Assembly (NCBI GenBank): GCA_002694345.1
Contig: NZLV01000079.1
Coordinates: forward strand, 1 to 6,739
Source: Maricaulis sp.
GTDB taxonomy: Bacteria > Pseudomonadota > Alphaproteobacteria > Caulobacterales > Maricaulaceae
Direction of reading: 5' to 3'
Length of the DNA stretch: 6,739 bases
Part shown: piece after piece, positions 6,123 through 6,739 of the stretch
Numbering within the stretch: the stretch's first letter is position 1
How the letters are laid out: each line of letters begins with the position of its first letter
Position numbers and translations under genes: made by a program
The notes under the pieces: model-generated
Told to the model about the DNA's origin: nothing
Databases searched by the model: none
What the model saw: the letters and a program-made list of their open reading frames with translations, nothing else

Positions 6123-6129
6123 TCTTGAA

Positions 6130-6739
6130 ATGAAAACTCTACTCGCAGCTGTGATCTCCGTCGCCGCCGTGTCCGTTCCGGCACTGGCCCAGGATTTCAG
6201 CGCGACGCCGTCCTATGGCAGCGTCAACCTGAACGCGGGATTCACGCCGGACCCCTACACGGTCCGCCTGACATCCGGCGGGTCCCGCCCGGCCAGCAAT
6301 ATTTCCAGCTCCTGTCGCGGCTGGATCGCCAATGCGCCTGACTTTTCGGTCTACTACACCGCCGGCTCGACGTTCGATCTCACCATTGGCGCCGTTTCGG
6401 AAACTGACACCACGCTGGTCGTCAACGGACCGACGGGCAATTGGTTCTGCGATGATGACAGCGGCGAAGGCCTGAACCCGTCCCTGACATTCGCCAATCC
6501 GCGGTCCGGCCGTTACGATATCTGGGTCGGTTCCTATCGCGAGGGCAACAACGCGCCGGCAACGCTGGCGATTTCCGAGCTGGGCCTGACCGGTGGCGGT
6601 GGTGGGGGCGGCGGCTCCTATGGCGGCATCGATTGGTCGCTGCCGGCCAATTTCGGCAGCGTGTCCCTGCGCGGTGGCTTCACGCCGGACCCGTATCGCA
6701 CGACGGTCACGTCCGGCGGTTCGATCGCGGCCAGCAGCC
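6130..6739 (+). CDS. Secreted protein with tandem beta-rich (PPC-like) domains, 3' end outside window
   Basis: The frame stays open to the right edge, giving at least 203 residues. A Sec signal peptide covers residues 1-20 (cleavage after PALA). The first domain, about 29-150, is rich in predicted beta strands. It begins YGSVNLNAGFTPDPY and contains DFSVYYTAGS, a DTTLVVNGP strand, WFCDDDSGEG and SGRYDIWVGSY. C62 and C107 could form a disulfide, and the DDD cluster could bind calcium. This pattern resembles bacterial pre-peptidase C-terminal (PPC-like) beta-sandwich domains, often found in secreted alphaproteobacterial proteins labelled as peptidases. After a run of eight glycines (155-162), a second copy starts at about 175: FGSVSLRGGFTPDPY, then TVTSGG. 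No protease catalytic motif is visible in the part present, so the function is unknown. Confidence 0.85.
   Translation, partial: MKTLLAAVISVAAVSVPALAQDFSATPSYGSVNLNAGFTPDPYTVRLTSGGSRPASNISSSCRGWIANAPDFSVYYTAGSTFDLTIGAVSETDTTLVVNGPTGNWFCDDDSGEGLNPSLTFANPRSGRYDIWVGSYREGNNAPATLAISELGLTGGGGGGGGSYGGIDWSLPANFGSVSLRGGFTPDPYRTTVTSGGSIAASS

Noticed and set aside
1..6739. CRISPR arrays, tRNA or rRNA genes, insertion sequences, phage or integrase genes.
   Set aside because: None was seen: no regularly spaced repeats, no cloverleaf or rRNA-like sequence, no transposase motifs and no base-composition break.

Overview
This GC-rich window (roughly 60-65% by eye) is densely coded, with every confident gene on the + strand. 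Gene content and style point to an alphaproteobacterium, probably a marine stalked or prosthecate type (Caulobacterales, Maricaulales or Hyphomonadaceae). The supports are a ChrR-type anti-sigma cupin, a LacI regulator, a Caulobacter-like promoter candidate, and secreted proteins of a kind common in that group. The lineage is inferred from style, not from a marker gene.

Layout: (1) 2-451 is the C-terminal part of a ChrR-like anti-sigma factor, cut by the left edge. (2) 565-1632 is a LacI-family repressor with no sugar genes visible beside it. (3) 1727-4422 is a compact four-gene signalling operon: an Hpt phosphotransfer protein, a STAS anti-sigma factor antagonist, a receiver-PP2C (RsbU/SpoIIE-type) phosphatase, and an RsbW-type ATPase/kinase with a degenerate receiver-like N-terminus. 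The gaps are 29 nt, 1 nt and a 4-nt ATGA overlap, so co-transcription and translational coupling are very likely. (4) 4511-6004 is a secreted PhoA-family alkaline phosphatase with a mammalian-like His/His active-site pair. (5) 6130 to the right edge is the start of a secreted protein with a repeated beta-rich domain and an octaglycine linker; it is cut by the window end.

The centrepiece is the four-gene module. A hybrid kinase located elsewhere would pass phosphate to the Hpt protein and on to the receiver of the phosphatase. The phosphatase would then dephosphorylate the STAS protein at its conserved Ser, opposed by the ATPase/kinase. The best analogy I know is the Pseudomonas HptB-HsbR-HsbA pathway, in which receiver, PP2C and kinase are one polypeptide; here the kinase is a separate gene. 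No sigma factor or other output is visible in the window, so the final target is open. The ChrR fragment, the LacI regulator and the phosphatase look like independent neighbours, not parts of the module.
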